Below are positions 19,416 to 31,484 of a stretch of DNA of 64,000 bases, in pieces. The stretch's first letter is position 1; each line of letters opens with the position of its first letter. A program made the position numbers and the translations under genes. The stretch comes from Bacteroidales bacterium (GTDB lineage: Bacteria > Bacteroidota > Bacteroidia > Bacteroidales > UBA932): assembly GCA_016287875.1 (NCBI GenBank), contig JAEEXQ010000004.1, positions 18,187-82,186 of the forward strand, written 5' to 3'. A model generated the notes under the pieces. The model was not told the origin of the DNA, searched no databases, and saw only the letters and a list, made by a program, of their open reading frames with translations.

Positions 19416-21379
19416 TTCAATAAACCTATTAATTTGTTCTTACGTTTCGGATAAGCGATACGCCCGTGATACATCTGGGCGAGATAATTCTTGAGCGTGG
19501 ATTTCACGATTCCGAGGTCCTTCACGCTGATCTCGGCATCGGAGAACTGCCCCTGTTCCATCTTGCCTTCGACTATCCTCTCCACGAAGGAGTCGAAGGA
19601 CTCAGGACTATAGTCCTTGAGCGAGCGGGACGCAGCCTCTATGCTGTCGCAGAGCATAAGTATGGTCTGCTCGCGGGTGACGGGCTTGACGCCCGGATAA
19701 GTGAACTCCCCTATCTCGGCAGGGGAACCGCCGGCCTTGAGGAAGCGGTCGTAGAAGTACTCGACGACGGTGGTTCCGTGGTGCGAAAGAATGAAGGCAC
19801 GGATGACGGAAGGGAGGCGATGCTTCTGCGCAAGCTCGTCCCCGTCGGTAATATGCTTGATGATGTCCCGGGCACTCTGCTGGGGAGAAAGGTCCTCGTG
19901 ATAGCGCAAGGTCCCGTCGGTGGAAAGCATAGATTCGTTCTCCACGAAGCACATAGGGTTCAGCATCTTTCCTATGTCGTGATAGAGGGCTCCGGCCCTG
20001 ACAAGCTGCACGTTGGCACCTATGGCACCGGCCACGGCATCGGCCATGTTCATCACCTGCAGTGAGTGCTGGAAGGTGCCGGGGGCCTTCTGCTCAAGCT
20101 CGCGCAGAATAGGGCTGGAAGTATCGCAGAGCTCGTTCAGGCGGTAAACCGATACAAGGTTGAATATCTTCTCGAATAGATAGGAGAGAGGATATCCGGC
20201 CACGCAGAGGAAGGCGGAGAAAAGCAGCATCCAGGCAGTCCGCAGCAGGTTCCCTCCGGAAAGGTCGGTAAACTTGAAACCGAGGAACACGGCGAACAGC
20301 ACCGAGAAGGTGATGATGGCATTCAGGAACTGGCGCCATCCCTTGTTGAAGTGTTTGAAGGTAATCATCGAGATTACCCCGCCGGAAAGGAAGATGGTGA
20401 ACACTCCCCTGCCTCCCTCGGCATAGAAAAGCAGAGGCAGCAGGGAGATGGCATAGGTCATCACCACCAGACGGTCGTCGAAGAAGGCCTCAAGCAGCAG
20501 TGCGCAGAGCACGAAGGGAATCACGAACAGGTAGTCCGGATGGAGCCTGGGGAAGACTATCGACAGCACCGTGAAGACGGTGAAGATGAGCGTAAGGTAG
20601 AGATACTTGCCATTGTCGCTGAAGACCGTAGGATTCACCAGCCTGATAGCGAAGAAGAGGAAAACCACAAGCAGCAGCGCAATGATTCCGTTCCCCAACC
20701 AGAAGAGGAAGGGAGAGGAGGTAGCGCCCATGCTGGAGTTGTACTCCTTCAGGTAGGAGGTGATGATCTGGTCGATCTCGGCAGTAACTATCTCATCCTG
20801 CTTGACTATGTACTGGCCGGCGCTGACATAACCTGATGTCGGGGATACCGACTCTGCGGCGTTGGTATTCAGCTGCTCGGTAAGCTGCTTGTCATAACGG
20901 AGGTTGGGCACGACCAGGTCGGCCACATTCTCCCCGGGGCAGACTTCCAAAGCCGCTTCGGCAAAGGCCGCACGGGCTTCGGACAGGGGCAGGACCTCAC
21001 CGGCAGGCTGGGCGAAAGCCCTCTTTCCCTTCAGTATGTAGATAACCTCCGAGGGCCCGGAAATGCCATCGTCTCCTACTACGCCCTTCTCATATATACT
21101 CTTCAGCACGGATGCAAGCCCGAGGGGTTCTGCAGCGCGTATGTTACGGTCGGCCACGTCGTCCAGATACTTGTAGTAAGGTACCAGGACCTCGGATGCC
21201 TGCCTGCGGTCCTCCAGAAGCTGGTCTTCTGTCTTGAGGATGGGGAAATCGAAGGGCGCTATCAGCGTCTCGTACTTCCAAGGGGCACCCTTGCGGTAAT
21301 CGTAACTCAGCTTGGCACTTCTGGGAAGCACCAGCAATATTATGAAGAATACGAATATGAGGGGGACGAACTTTTTCAT
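19412..21379 (-). CDS. 7TM-HD/HDIG domain phosphohydrolase (PgpH-like)
   Basis: Multi-TM then LEQKAPGTFQHSLQVMNMADAVAGAIGANVQLVRAGALYHDIGKM. Confidence 0.9.
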   Translation of the reverse strand: MKKFVPLIFVFFIILLVLPRSAKLSYDYRKGAPWKYETLIAPFDFPILKTEDQLLEDRRQASEVLVPYYKYLDDVADRNIRAAEPLGLASVLKSIYEKGVVGDDGISGPSEVIYILKGKRAFAQPAGEVLPLSEARAAFAEAALEVCPGENVADLVVPNLRYDKQLTEQLNTNAAESVSPTSGYVSAGQYIVKQDEIVTAEIDQIITSYLKEYNSSMGATSSPFLFWLGNGIIALLLVVFLFFAIRLVNPTVFSDNGKYLYLTLIFTVFTVLSIVFPRLHPDYLFVIPFVLCALLLEAFFDDRLVVMTYAISLLPLLFYAEGGRGVFTIFLSGGVISMITFKHFNKGWRQFLNAIITFSVLFAVFLGFKFTDLSGGNLLRTAWMLLFSAFLCVAGYPLSYLFEKIFNLVSVYRLNELCDTSSPILRELEQKAPGTFQHSLQVMNMADAVAGAIGANVQLVRAGALYHDIGKMLNPMCFVENESMLSTDGTLRYHEDLSPQQSARDIIKHITDGDELAQKHRLPSVIRAFILSHHGTTVVEYFYDRFLKAGGSPAEIGEFTYPGVKPVTREQTILMLCDSIEAASRSLKDYSPESFDSFVERIVEGKMEQGQFSDAEISVKDLGIVKSTLKNYLAQMYHGRIAYPKRKNKLIGLLK

Positions 21380-22197
21380 TTGAACGGGCTGTTGGCTTCT
21401 CGCGCAATGAATTTGTAAGTGAGCCTGTCAGTCAGCCGAGGAAAAAGACGATGGGCGAGCACCGTTGCTTTTCCCAGGCCGGTGAGTATGCATTCGGACT
21501 TACGCTTGCGCAGGGCCTTGGCAAGATGGGCGGCGCACTCTTCGGCGCTCATCAGCTTGCCTTCGTCCAGAGGAGTCTCCCCCTGGGCGGAACCGTCGGC
21601 GGTTAGGGCGGCATTACGTACGTTCGAAGATGTGTAACCCGGAGCGAACACCAGGACATTCAGTCCATCCTTGAGGTGTTCGATGCGGATGGTGTCAAGG
21701 AATCCGCGTATGGCGTATTTCGAGGAGGAATAACCCGTACGCGCGGGGAGCGCCGAATAACCGGCGATGCTTATCACGCCTGCTACCTGTCCCTTCCTTT
21801 CCAGAAGATAAGGCAGGGCATACTTGGTGCAATTGACAGTGCCCCAGAAATTGACGTCCATCAAGGAATGTATCACCTTGAGGTCCAGGTCCTTGAACAT
21901 GGCGCGCATGGAGAGGCCTGCATTGTTGACGAGGATGTCTATACCCCCGAAACGGGCCACGGCAGCATCCACGAGGGCCTTGCAGTCCGCCTCGGAACTT
22001 ACGTCGCATTTCACGCAGAGCACCCTGTCCGCAGGGGCGACGGAAGCGGAGAGCTCCTCCAGCTTGTCAAGCCTGCGGGCGGCCATCACGACCTTGGCAC
22101 CGAGCCGGCCGAAGAGCCTGGCCGAAGCCAGCCCTATGCCGGAGCTCGCGCCCGTCACGATGATTACTTTGCCATCGAAATATACGGAATCCTTCAC
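21376..22197 (-). CDS. Short-chain dehydrogenase/reductase (candidate 3-ketosphinganine reductase)
   Basis: VTGASSGIGLASARLFG, NNAGLSM, YSSSKYAIRGF; adjacent to serine palmitoyltransferase. Confidence 0.8.
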   Translation of the reverse strand: MKDSVYFDGKVIIVTGASSGIGLASARLFGRLGAKVVMAARRLDKLEELSASVAPADRVLCVKCDVSSEADCKALVDAAVARFGGIDILVNNAGLSMRAMFKDLDLKVIHSLMDVNFWGTVNCTKYALPYLLERKGQVAGVISIAGYSALPARTGYSSSKYAIRGFLDTIRIEHLKDGLNVLVFAPGYTSSNVRNAALTADGSAQGETPLDEGKLMSAEECAAHLAKALRKRKSECILTGLGKATVLAHRLFPRLTDRLTYKFIAREANSPFK

Positions 22198-22210
22198 TTC
22201 GGAATAATTG

Positions 22211-23473
22211 TTATTTAACGGTCATTGCAGCGATGTCGTCGCCATCGTAGGCACCGGCATCAAGCTTGGCCTTGATCTCCTTGAAAGCCTTCAGGGTGTA
22301 TTCCACATCCTCCATAGTATGTGCAGCGGTGCAGACGATACGGAAGATGATCATACCCTTGGGGATAACGGGATAGATGACCATGGAGCAGAAGATCTTG
22401 TAGTTTTCCCTCAGGTCCTTGGCCATCTTGGTAGCCTGGGCGATACCGCCCTTGATGTGCACGGGAGTGACGCAGGCTTCAGCCTCGCCGATATCGAATC
22501 CTTCCTTCTTGAAGCCATCCTGGATGGCGTGGGTGATGGCCCAGCACTTCTTGCGGAGCTCGTCTCCCTCGGGAGAATCGATAATCTCCATACGCTTGAG
22601 GTTGCCGATCACAAGAGGCATAGGAAGGCTCTTTGCATACATCTGGCTGCGCATATTGGCGCGCAGATAGTTGATGATGCTGTGAGGACCGGCGACGAAA
22701 CCTCCGATGGAAGCCATGCTCTTTGCGAATGCGCCTATGTAGAGATCTATGTCGTCCATCACTCCGAAATGCTCGGAAGTGCCGCGGCCGTGCTCGCCGA
22801 GAAGGCCGAAGCCGTGGGCATCGTCGATGAGGATGCGGAACTTGTGCTTCTTCTTGAGGGCGACGATCTCGTCGAGCTTTCCGAGGGCACCGGTCATACC
22901 GTAAACGCCTTCTGTAATCAGCAGCACGCCACCGCCGTTCTCTTCGGCCTCAGCGCAGGCACGGGTGAGCACCTTGTCGCAGTCGGCCATATTGTTGTGG
23001 CGGTATTTATACTTGCTGCCTATGTGCAGGCGTATACCGTCCAGCAGGCAGGCGTGGCACTCGGCGTCATACACAACAACGTCGTGGCGGGCAAGGAGGG
23101 CGTCGATCGTGGAAACGATTCCCTGATAGCCGAAGTTGAAGAGGAAAGCGTCTTCCTTCTTCTCGAAATCGGCGAAGACCTTCTCGAGTTTCTCGTGATA
23201 GCGGGTGTGCCCCGACATCATACGGGCTCCCATAGGATAGGCAAGGCCCCAGTCCGCAGCACCCTGGGCATCCGCCTTGCGGACCTCGGGATGATTTGCG
23301 AGACCAAGATAGTTGTTAAGGCTCCAGTTCAGAACCGGAATACCGTTGAAGGTCATATGGGGCCCGAGCTCGCCTTCGAGGCGGGGATACATATAGTAAC
23401 CGAATCCTTGTTCGAAATACTGGCCGATAGGGCCGCCGGAATCGCGTTCGATGCGATCGAAAATGTCTAGCAT
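22211..23473 (-). CDS. Serine palmitoyltransferase-like alpha-oxoamine synthase
   Basis: PVLNWSLNNYLGLANHPEVRKADAQGAADWGLAYPMGARMMSGHTRYHEKLE; IDDAHGFGLLGEHGRGTSEHF; FAKSMASIGGFV. Confidence 0.88.
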   Translation of the reverse strand: MLDIFDRIERDSGGPIGQYFEQGFGYYMYPRLEGELGPHMTFNGIPVLNWSLNNYLGLANHPEVRKADAQGAADWGLAYPMGARMMSGHTRYHEKLEKVFADFEKKEDAFLFNFGYQGIVSTIDALLARHDVVVYDAECHACLLDGIRLHIGSKYKYRHNNMADCDKVLTRACAEAEENGGGVLLITEGVYGMTGALGKLDEIVALKKKHKFRILIDDAHGFGLLGEHGRGTSEHFGVMDDIDLYIGAFAKSMASIGGFVAGPHSIINYLRANMRSQMYAKSLPMPLVIGNLKRMEIIDSPEGDELRKKCWAITHAIQDGFKKEGFDIGEAEACVTPVHIKGGIAQATKMAKDLRENYKIFCSMVIYPVIPKGMIIFRIVCTAAHTMEDVEYTLKAFKEIKAKLDAGAYDGDDIAAMTVK

Positions 23474-23485
23474 AAGTGTATAGGT

Positions 23486-25510
<2,025 letters not shown>

Positions 25511-25552
25511 TTATTTATCTTATTTTCAAAAAAGGATGCGAATTTACTCAAA

Positions 25553-27136
25553 TTATCTCAAATTCAGAGTGATGCCGCCCTGGAAATAAATGCCTTTTTC
25601 CATATGCAGCGGCGAAAGGCTTATATCGTTGTTCAGCAGGTTGCCCGCGTTGGCCCAGAAGCCGAAACTGCCGTTGACTTTGTAGCTTGCGTGCAGGCCC
25701 AGGTCGACGAAACCGGGCACGGAATAAGTCTTGCCCGCACGGGTGGTAACGGCCTTGACGCGGATACCGGCGAAGATGCGGGAATTCCAGTTGTATGTAA
25801 TGTCCAGATCTCCACAGAAAGCGGGAAGGTCCAGGTAGGCGTCGTTCAGGTTCACGTTGGTCTTGCGGTAGCTGCCGGCAAGGTCGACGGCAAGAGAGGA
25901 ACTCTTCCAATGTATGTCTTCTTCCACATACCAGCAGCTGTAGTCCCTGAATACCACTCCGTAATCCATAAGGGCAGGATCCGAGGCGCTGACTTTCCAG
26001 AAGTTCATAGGGGCGTCGGAATAAGAGGCCCAGCCACCGTGGATGTCGTACTGCAGATGCTTGAAAGCGCTGCCCCTGAAGCCCAGGGATGCATCCAGCC
26101 TTTCAAGGGTGGGACGCAGGCTTGCGGTATATGCAGGATTGAACCAGTGCTCGGCAAGTTTGAAACCGGTATAGCTGGTGGCACGCTGGCCGCCCTTTAC
26201 CCTGGCATAGAGCTGCAGGCTCCTGTCGAAAAGGTCGGCGGTGATATCGACATCAGGATAGAACCACTGCAGGTCGCTCGCAGGGCTGAAATTCACGCCC
26301 GCGGCCAGTTTGAAGGGATTCCAGTCGAAAAGGGCCTTGGCAGCCACCTGGCCGACTATCATATTGTCGTAGGGGCCTTTACCATAGAAGTCGGACTCGA
26401 AATCGACATCCATCCTGAGGGTGAAAGGAAGCATCCAGTTGGGGAAGAATCCGCCTTTCACGCGTACGCCGGTCTGGGAAACCTGGGCATCATAGGCCTG
26501 GTTGAGTTCGAGGGCGAAATCATAGACGATCTTGGAATCGGTGTCCGAACGGATGTCGCCGCGGAGGGTAAAGTCGTTGAACTGGTAATCTCCGGCGAAA
26601 TCCCTGTTGAACAGGCCCTGATAATCCACGCCATAAGCCAGTATGAAATCGCGGGCAACCCAGCGGCCTTCCAAACCCACTTTCTCGCTCAGGTCGAAGC
26701 CGGAATAAGGGTCACGGCCGTCCAGGGCGGAGTACCTGCCCGCATAACCGTGGAAATCGTTGAATACCGTAACTGTATTGCCGTTATGGACAGGAGTCCA
26801 GGCAGCCTTAAGCATGGGGCGCAGGCCGTAGCCGGCACCTGCCTTGAGGGAGAAAACGCTATAGTCGGATGCAGGCTTCTGAGGAGTAACGCTGATCTCG
26901 TAGGGGACGAATTCATAGGAGCCCTTGTAGGGCGTTGCGAAAACGTTGTAGCTGACCGAAGTGCGGAAGCTGTTCAGAGAATCCGGGATTTCCAGCGGGA
27001 CAGACTGCTTGGCGGCCTTCCCGAACTCGGCCTTGTAATCATTGGTCACCTGCACCTGAGGGTTCAGGTCCTGCGAGAATGACGGCACTGCCGAAACGAG
27101 GGCGGCCACTATCAATGCTGATATCTTGTTTTTCAT
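25553..27136 (-). CDS. Outer membrane beta-barrel protein (TonB-dependent receptor-like barrel without plug)
   Basis: Signal peptide, alternating beta-strand/aromatic pattern, C-terminal strand ending GGITLNLR. Confidence 0.75.
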   Translation of the reverse strand: MKNKISALIVAALVSAVPSFSQDLNPQVQVTNDYKAEFGKAAKQSVPLEIPDSLNSFRTSVSYNVFATPYKGSYEFVPYEISVTPQKPASDYSVFSLKAGAGYGLRPMLKAAWTPVHNGNTVTVFNDFHGYAGRYSALDGRDPYSGFDLSEKVGLEGRWVARDFILAYGVDYQGLFNRDFAGDYQFNDFTLRGDIRSDTDSKIVYDFALELNQAYDAQVSQTGVRVKGGFFPNWMLPFTLRMDVDFESDFYGKGPYDNMIVGQVAAKALFDWNPFKLAAGVNFSPASDLQWFYPDVDITADLFDRSLQLYARVKGGQRATSYTGFKLAEHWFNPAYTASLRPTLERLDASLGFRGSAFKHLQYDIHGGWASYSDAPMNFWKVSASDPALMDYGVVFRDYSCWYVEEDIHWKSSSLAVDLAGSYRKTNVNLNDAYLDLPAFCGDLDITYNWNSRIFAGIRVKAVTTRAGKTYSVPGFVDLGLHASYKVNGSFGFWANAGNLLNNDISLSPLHMEKGIYFQGGITLNLR

Positions 27137-30108
27137 AAGGATGCGATTCTCTGGTTAACGGATTCAAGTATGTCGTCGCCTTCGGAAGATGGAGTATATC
27201 CGTCACGGATGCTCTCCCAAGTGGCACGGGCCTGGCTGAGCTTGCCCTGGTCGCGGAAGGAATCCCCCAGCACCACGTAGCACTTGGCGAGCCAGTAGGT
27301 CTGGTCCCCGCACTTCGCGGCGAAATCATAGACCTTGCCTTCCAGCTGGGCGTATTCTCCGGAATCATAGAGGTCGCGGACCAGCATATAGTAGGACTCG
27401 GCGCCTTCGGGAGTCGAAGGGGCTTCGGAGAGCTTGCGGAAGAAGATGAAGGCTTCGTCGCGGTGGCTGGTGGCCAGCAGCGACTTGGCTTCCACGAACC
27501 AGCCCTCGCGCTCTTCTGCAGCCGAAGGGCTGTTGGCAAGAAGGTCGCGGGAAGCGGCTATCGCATCTTCGAAGTTATGCGCCTGGAATGCAGAGCGCAT
27601 CTTCCCAAGACGCGCAGCAGCCTTGTTCTCATCCATCTTGGCTATATCCTGCAGCAGGCAGAAACCTTCGTAAGCATCGTTGAAATGCTGAAGCTCATAG
27701 GAGAGCTTGGCATAGTTGTAGGCCGAAGTCTCGGCGAAGGATCCCTCCTTGAGCTCGGTGGCAGCCTGCTTGAATGCGCCGCAGGCCTTCTCCTTGTCGG
27801 AGATGGCACGGTAGGAATCGGCGAGATAGAACCACGCATCCCCGCGCTTGGCTCCGTCGGGATAATCCTGCAGATACTTCAGGAAAGCGGTGACCGCCCT
27901 GTCATATCCGCCGGAAAGATAGATCTGCTCGGCGGTGTTGAAGTAGATATTCTCGCGCTCGGCAGGAGTCTTGCCCACAGAGAGATTGCGGGACTGCATA
28001 TATTCCAGGAACTTCTCGGGCTCGTTGGTGGTCTGGTAGATGGAGTTGATGGCCATAAGGGCCTCCTCGGCATATTCGCTGTCCGGGAGCATCTCCACCA
28101 CCTGCTTGTAGTCCGCGAGGGACTTGTCGTAGCTCTTCATATTCCTGTAGGCCATTCCCCGGCCGATGAGGGCCTTGGCGGCGTAGGTATTGTCGGAAGT
28201 GCCGGACTGCAAGGTCCCGAAAGTCTTGACGGCGGACTGGTTGTCATCAACCTCCATATAGGCACGGCCGAGCTCGTACATAGCCTCGGAGTACATAGGG
28301 GCGTCGGAAGATGCCTTCAGCACCTGGGAAAGCACGCCCACCTTCTCTTTCTTCTTGCCGGAAAGGCCGTAGGAAAGGGCCTGCTGGTAGTAAGGATAGA
28401 TGTCGTTGACGTCGGCGTAGGAATCCAGCACCCTCTGGTAGGATGAGACTGCGGCCTTGTAGTTATGACGGGCGAAGTCGCAGTCGGCACGGCGGATGAG
28501 GGCATCTTTCCTGCAATCGGGCTCGGCGGAATTGATATACTGGTCCAGCCAGCGGGCGGCCGACTCGTACTTGCCCTGGTTGAAATTGGAATAGCCGATG
28601 TTGTAGCTCAGCATCTTTCCCTCGGCACGGTCGTAGAGGGCGGAGATGTTGTAGAGGTCTTCGTAGATTTCGCCGGCCTCGGAATAATTGCCGCTGTTGA
28701 AGAGGGACTCGGCCAGCCAGAACCTGGCGAGCTGGGCATAGCGGTCGTTCTTCGGAAGGTTGAAAGCCGCGGAACGGAAGTAGGGAGCGGCATCGGTCCA
28801 GGCACCGCCGGCGGCGAGCTGGCTGGCGCGCAGATAGTTGGCCTTGAGATAATTGCCCAGCTGCTCCTCGTCCAATTCCTCGATATTGGAATAGGCCTCG
28901 ATGGCGGCCGCATAGTCCTTGGAATTCAGGGCGGCGATTGCGAGATAGTTATAGATCTGCTCCTTGCGGGTGGTATTGGGATACTGCTCCAGATACCCCC
29001 CGAAGATGGTCATATCGGAATTGAGGTCGAAGGCCAGCTTGGCGTAGTTGAACCAGGCATCTTCCTGTATCTTGGCATCGAAACCGGCCTGGGAGGCATC
29101 GCGGAAGGCATCCGAAGCGGCCACCTTGTTGCCGGTCTTGATATAGGCATAACCGAGCTGGTAGTTGGCGATCTGCCCGAGGGAGTCGATGCGGCTCTCC
29201 ATACGGGAGAACTTCTCGATTGCGCCTTTGTAGTCCTGCACCGCATACATCACGGAACCGGCGTGGAAAAGGTCGGAACGGGACTGCTGCCCCTGTTCGC
29301 CTTCGAGCATATAATATGCGAGGGCCTTGTTCTTGTCCCCCTTCACGAGGAAGGACTCGGAGATGATGCGGGCGAGGCGCATCTTGCGCTCGTCGGGAGC
29401 CTGCTCCATCATTGCGGGACCGTTATCGACTATGTAGTCGTAGTCCTTGAGCATAAAGCGGCATTCGAGTATGTAGTACTGAGCGAGAGAGTTGAAACGC
29501 TCGTCCGGAACTATCAGGCGGAACCATTTCTCGGCAACCCCGAACTGTCCGCCGTTGTAGGCGATATAGCCGAGTTGGTAACGGGCAGGAGCGGTAAGGC
29601 TGCTCTTGGGAGCGGCCTCCACTTTGAGAAGATAGCCTACGGCCTCGTCATAGCGGCCGGCAACGAAAGCGCAATAGCCGCGGCGGAAGTTGTAGTTCAG
29701 CTGGTCGGCGGCAGGAAGCCTGGTCTCGGAAACCTGCTGCAGCATGGCTGCGGCCCCCTGATAATCCTCTTTCACGAAGAGGCTGGAGGCATATTCATAA
29801 CGGATACGGTTGCTCAGCACCGATTCGGGATATTGCTCGTTGTATTCCAGGAAAAGCCTTGTATGGTCATCGTCGTCGGCCTTGATGGCGCAGAGCACTG
29901 CATAGGCACGGGACATAGGGTCCCCGAGCGACTCGAATATGCTTCGGGCCTTACCATAAGAGCCGTTCTGATAGAGATTCACGGCATCCTGATACGCGTC
30001 CGCAGGCTCCTGCGCGCCCGCGCGCACAGAAGAAAAAAAGAGACACCAGGCCGCCGCAAAAATCAGCAAAGTATTGTGTTTCATATCAGATATATTTCTA
30101 ATCTTCAA
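27133..30108 (-). CDS. Large tetratricopeptide repeat protein, secreted/periplasmic
   Basis: Signal peptide then many TPR units (e.g. YSEAMYELGRAYMEVDDNQSAVKTFGTL). Confidence 0.88.
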   Translation of the reverse strand: MKIRNISDMKHNTLLIFAAAWCLFFSSVRAGAQEPADAYQDAVNLYQNGSYGKARSIFESLGDPMSRAYAVLCAIKADDDDHTRLFLEYNEQYPESVLSNRIRYEYASSLFVKEDYQGAAAMLQQVSETRLPAADQLNYNFRRGYCAFVAGRYDEAVGYLLKVEAAPKSSLTAPARYQLGYIAYNGGQFGVAEKWFRLIVPDERFNSLAQYYILECRFMLKDYDYIVDNGPAMMEQAPDERKMRLARIISESFLVKGDKNKALAYYMLEGEQGQQSRSDLFHAGSVMYAVQDYKGAIEKFSRMESRIDSLGQIANYQLGYAYIKTGNKVAASDAFRDASQAGFDAKIQEDAWFNYAKLAFDLNSDMTIFGGYLEQYPNTTRKEQIYNYLAIAALNSKDYAAAIEAYSNIEELDEEQLGNYLKANYLRASQLAAGGAWTDAAPYFRSAAFNLPKNDRYAQLARFWLAESLFNSGNYSEAGEIYEDLYNISALYDRAEGKMLSYNIGYSNFNQGKYESAARWLDQYINSAEPDCRKDALIRRADCDFARHNYKAAVSSYQRVLDSYADVNDIYPYYQQALSYGLSGKKKEKVGVLSQVLKASSDAPMYSEAMYELGRAYMEVDDNQSAVKTFGTLQSGTSDNTYAAKALIGRGMAYRNMKSYDKSLADYKQVVEMLPDSEYAEEALMAINSIYQTTNEPEKFLEYMQSRNLSVGKTPAERENIYFNTAEQIYLSGGYDRAVTAFLKYLQDYPDGAKRGDAWFYLADSYRAISDKEKACGAFKQAATELKEGSFAETSAYNYAKLSYELQHFNDAYEGFCLLQDIAKMDENKAAARLGKMRSAFQAHNFEDAIAASRDLLANSPSAAEEREGWFVEAKSLLATSHRDEAFIFFRKLSEAPSTPEGAESYYMLVRDLYDSGEYAQLEGKVYDFAAKCGDQTYWLAKCYVVLGDSFRDQGKLSQARATWESIRDGYTPSSEGDDILESVNQRIASL

Positions 30109-30153
30109 ATATAATCATTTTTTCCGGTTTTTTACTCAAAATAAAATGTATAT

Positions 30154-30846
30154 TTGCAGCTGAGCGAAGCTATTTTTATGAACCCTCTTATCTCCTTCCG
30201 AAATGCAGACATTATGGCCGGCGACAATGTCGTGGTGCACGGCCTGGATATGGAAATCAACGCCGGTGACCTGGTGTATATACTTGGCAAAGTCGGCAGC
30301 GGCAAAACGTCCATAATACGCAGCATCACGGCCGAGCACGCCATAGGCAGCGGGGAGGCCGAGGCCTGCGGATTCGACCTGAAGCGCATACGCCAGAGGG
30401 ACATTCCCAAGCTCCGCAGGCGCCTGGGCGTGATCTTCCAGGATTTCCGCCTGCTTATGGACCGCAGCGTCCAGGACAATCTCGACTTCATACTCAAGGC
30501 CACCGGCTGGAAAGACCGCCGCAAAGCCGACGAGCGCATAGACGAAGTGCTCGAAGCGGTAGGAATGACCACCAAGGCGCACAAGATGCCTCACCAGCTT
30601 TCCGGAGGCGAGCAGCAGCGCATTGCCATAGCCCGCGCCCTGCTGAACGACCCTGAAGTGATACTGGCCGACGAGCCCACGGGCAACCTCGACGACGAGA
30701 CTGCCGAAGAGATACTCCGTCTGATTAACAAGCTCAACAAGGAGAACGGGACCACCCTGATAATGGTCACCCACGACAAATCCATAGTCGAGCGCTATCC
30801 CGGCAGGGTATTCGTCTGTTCCGACGAAAGCTGCAGCGAACGATGA
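30154..30846 (+). CDS. ftsE: Cell division ATP-binding protein FtsE-like
   Basis: [54 protein letters not shown]; start could be 30178. Confidence 0.82.
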   Translation: MQLSEAIFMNPLISFRNADIMAGDNVVVHGLDMEINAGDLVYILGKVGSGKTSIIRSITAEHAIGSGEAEACGFDLKRIRQRDIPKLRRRLGVIFQDFRLLMDRSVQDNLDFILKATGWKDRRKADERIDEVLEAVGMTTKAHKMPHQLSGGEQQRIAIARALLNDPEVILADEPTGNLDDETAEEILRLINKLNKENGTTLIMVTHDKSIVERYPGRVFVCSDESCSER

Positions 30847-31484
30847 CTCCCTCGCGAAGATATGCAGCCATCCTAGACTATTTCCGGGAGAACGTGCCCG
30901 TGGCTGATTCCGAGCTGCATTTCAGCAACGACTATCAGCTGCTGGTGTCCGTCATACTCTCCGCCCAATGCACCGACAAGAGGGTGAACCTGGTGACTCC
31001 TGCGCTCTTTGCCGCCTATCCCGACGTAGAAGCGCTTTCCAAGGCCACGGCAGAGGACATCTACCCCTATGTCAAGTCCGTATCCTACCCTAACAACAAG
31101 GCCCGCAACCTCTCCGCAATGGCCCGTACGGTAATGCAGGATTTCGGGGGGAAGATTCCATCCGACGTCGATAATCTGATGAAACTGCCCGGAGCAGGGC
31201 GCAAGACCGCAAACGTCGTTGCTTCAATACTTTACAACGAGCCTGTCGTGGCTGTGGACACCCACGTGTTCAGGGTGTCGAGGCGCCTGGGACTCAGTTC
31301 CGGCAGCACTCCCCGCGCGGTGGAACTGGACCTCGAAAAACACATCCCCCTGGACATACGTCCCATAGCGCACCACTGGCTGTTACTTCACGGGCGCTAT
31401 ACCTGTACGGCACAGCGCCCGAAATGCGATATCTGCCCACTCAAGGAGTGGTGCAAGGATTTTATTTCGCAAACTGGGAAGTAA
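30843..31484 (+). CDS. nth: Endonuclease III
   Basis: LVSVILSAQCTDKRVNLVTPALF, LPGAGRKTANVV, VDTHVFRVSRRLGL, C-terminal Cys cluster CTAQRPKCDICPLKEWC. Confidence 0.95.
   Translation: MTPSRRYAAILDYFRENVPVADSELHFSNDYQLLVSVILSAQCTDKRVNLVTPALFAAYPDVEALSKATAEDIYPYVKSVSYPNNKARNLSAMARTVMQDFGGKIPSDVDNLMKLPGAGRKTANVVASILYNEPVVAVDTHVFRVSRRLGLSSGSTPRAVELDLEKHIPLDIRPIAHHWLLLHGRYTCTAQRPKCDICPLKEWCKDFISQTGK

Noticed and set aside
28465-30114. 549-aa + ORF opposite the TPR gene
   Set aside because: Antisense shadow; no recognisable motifs.
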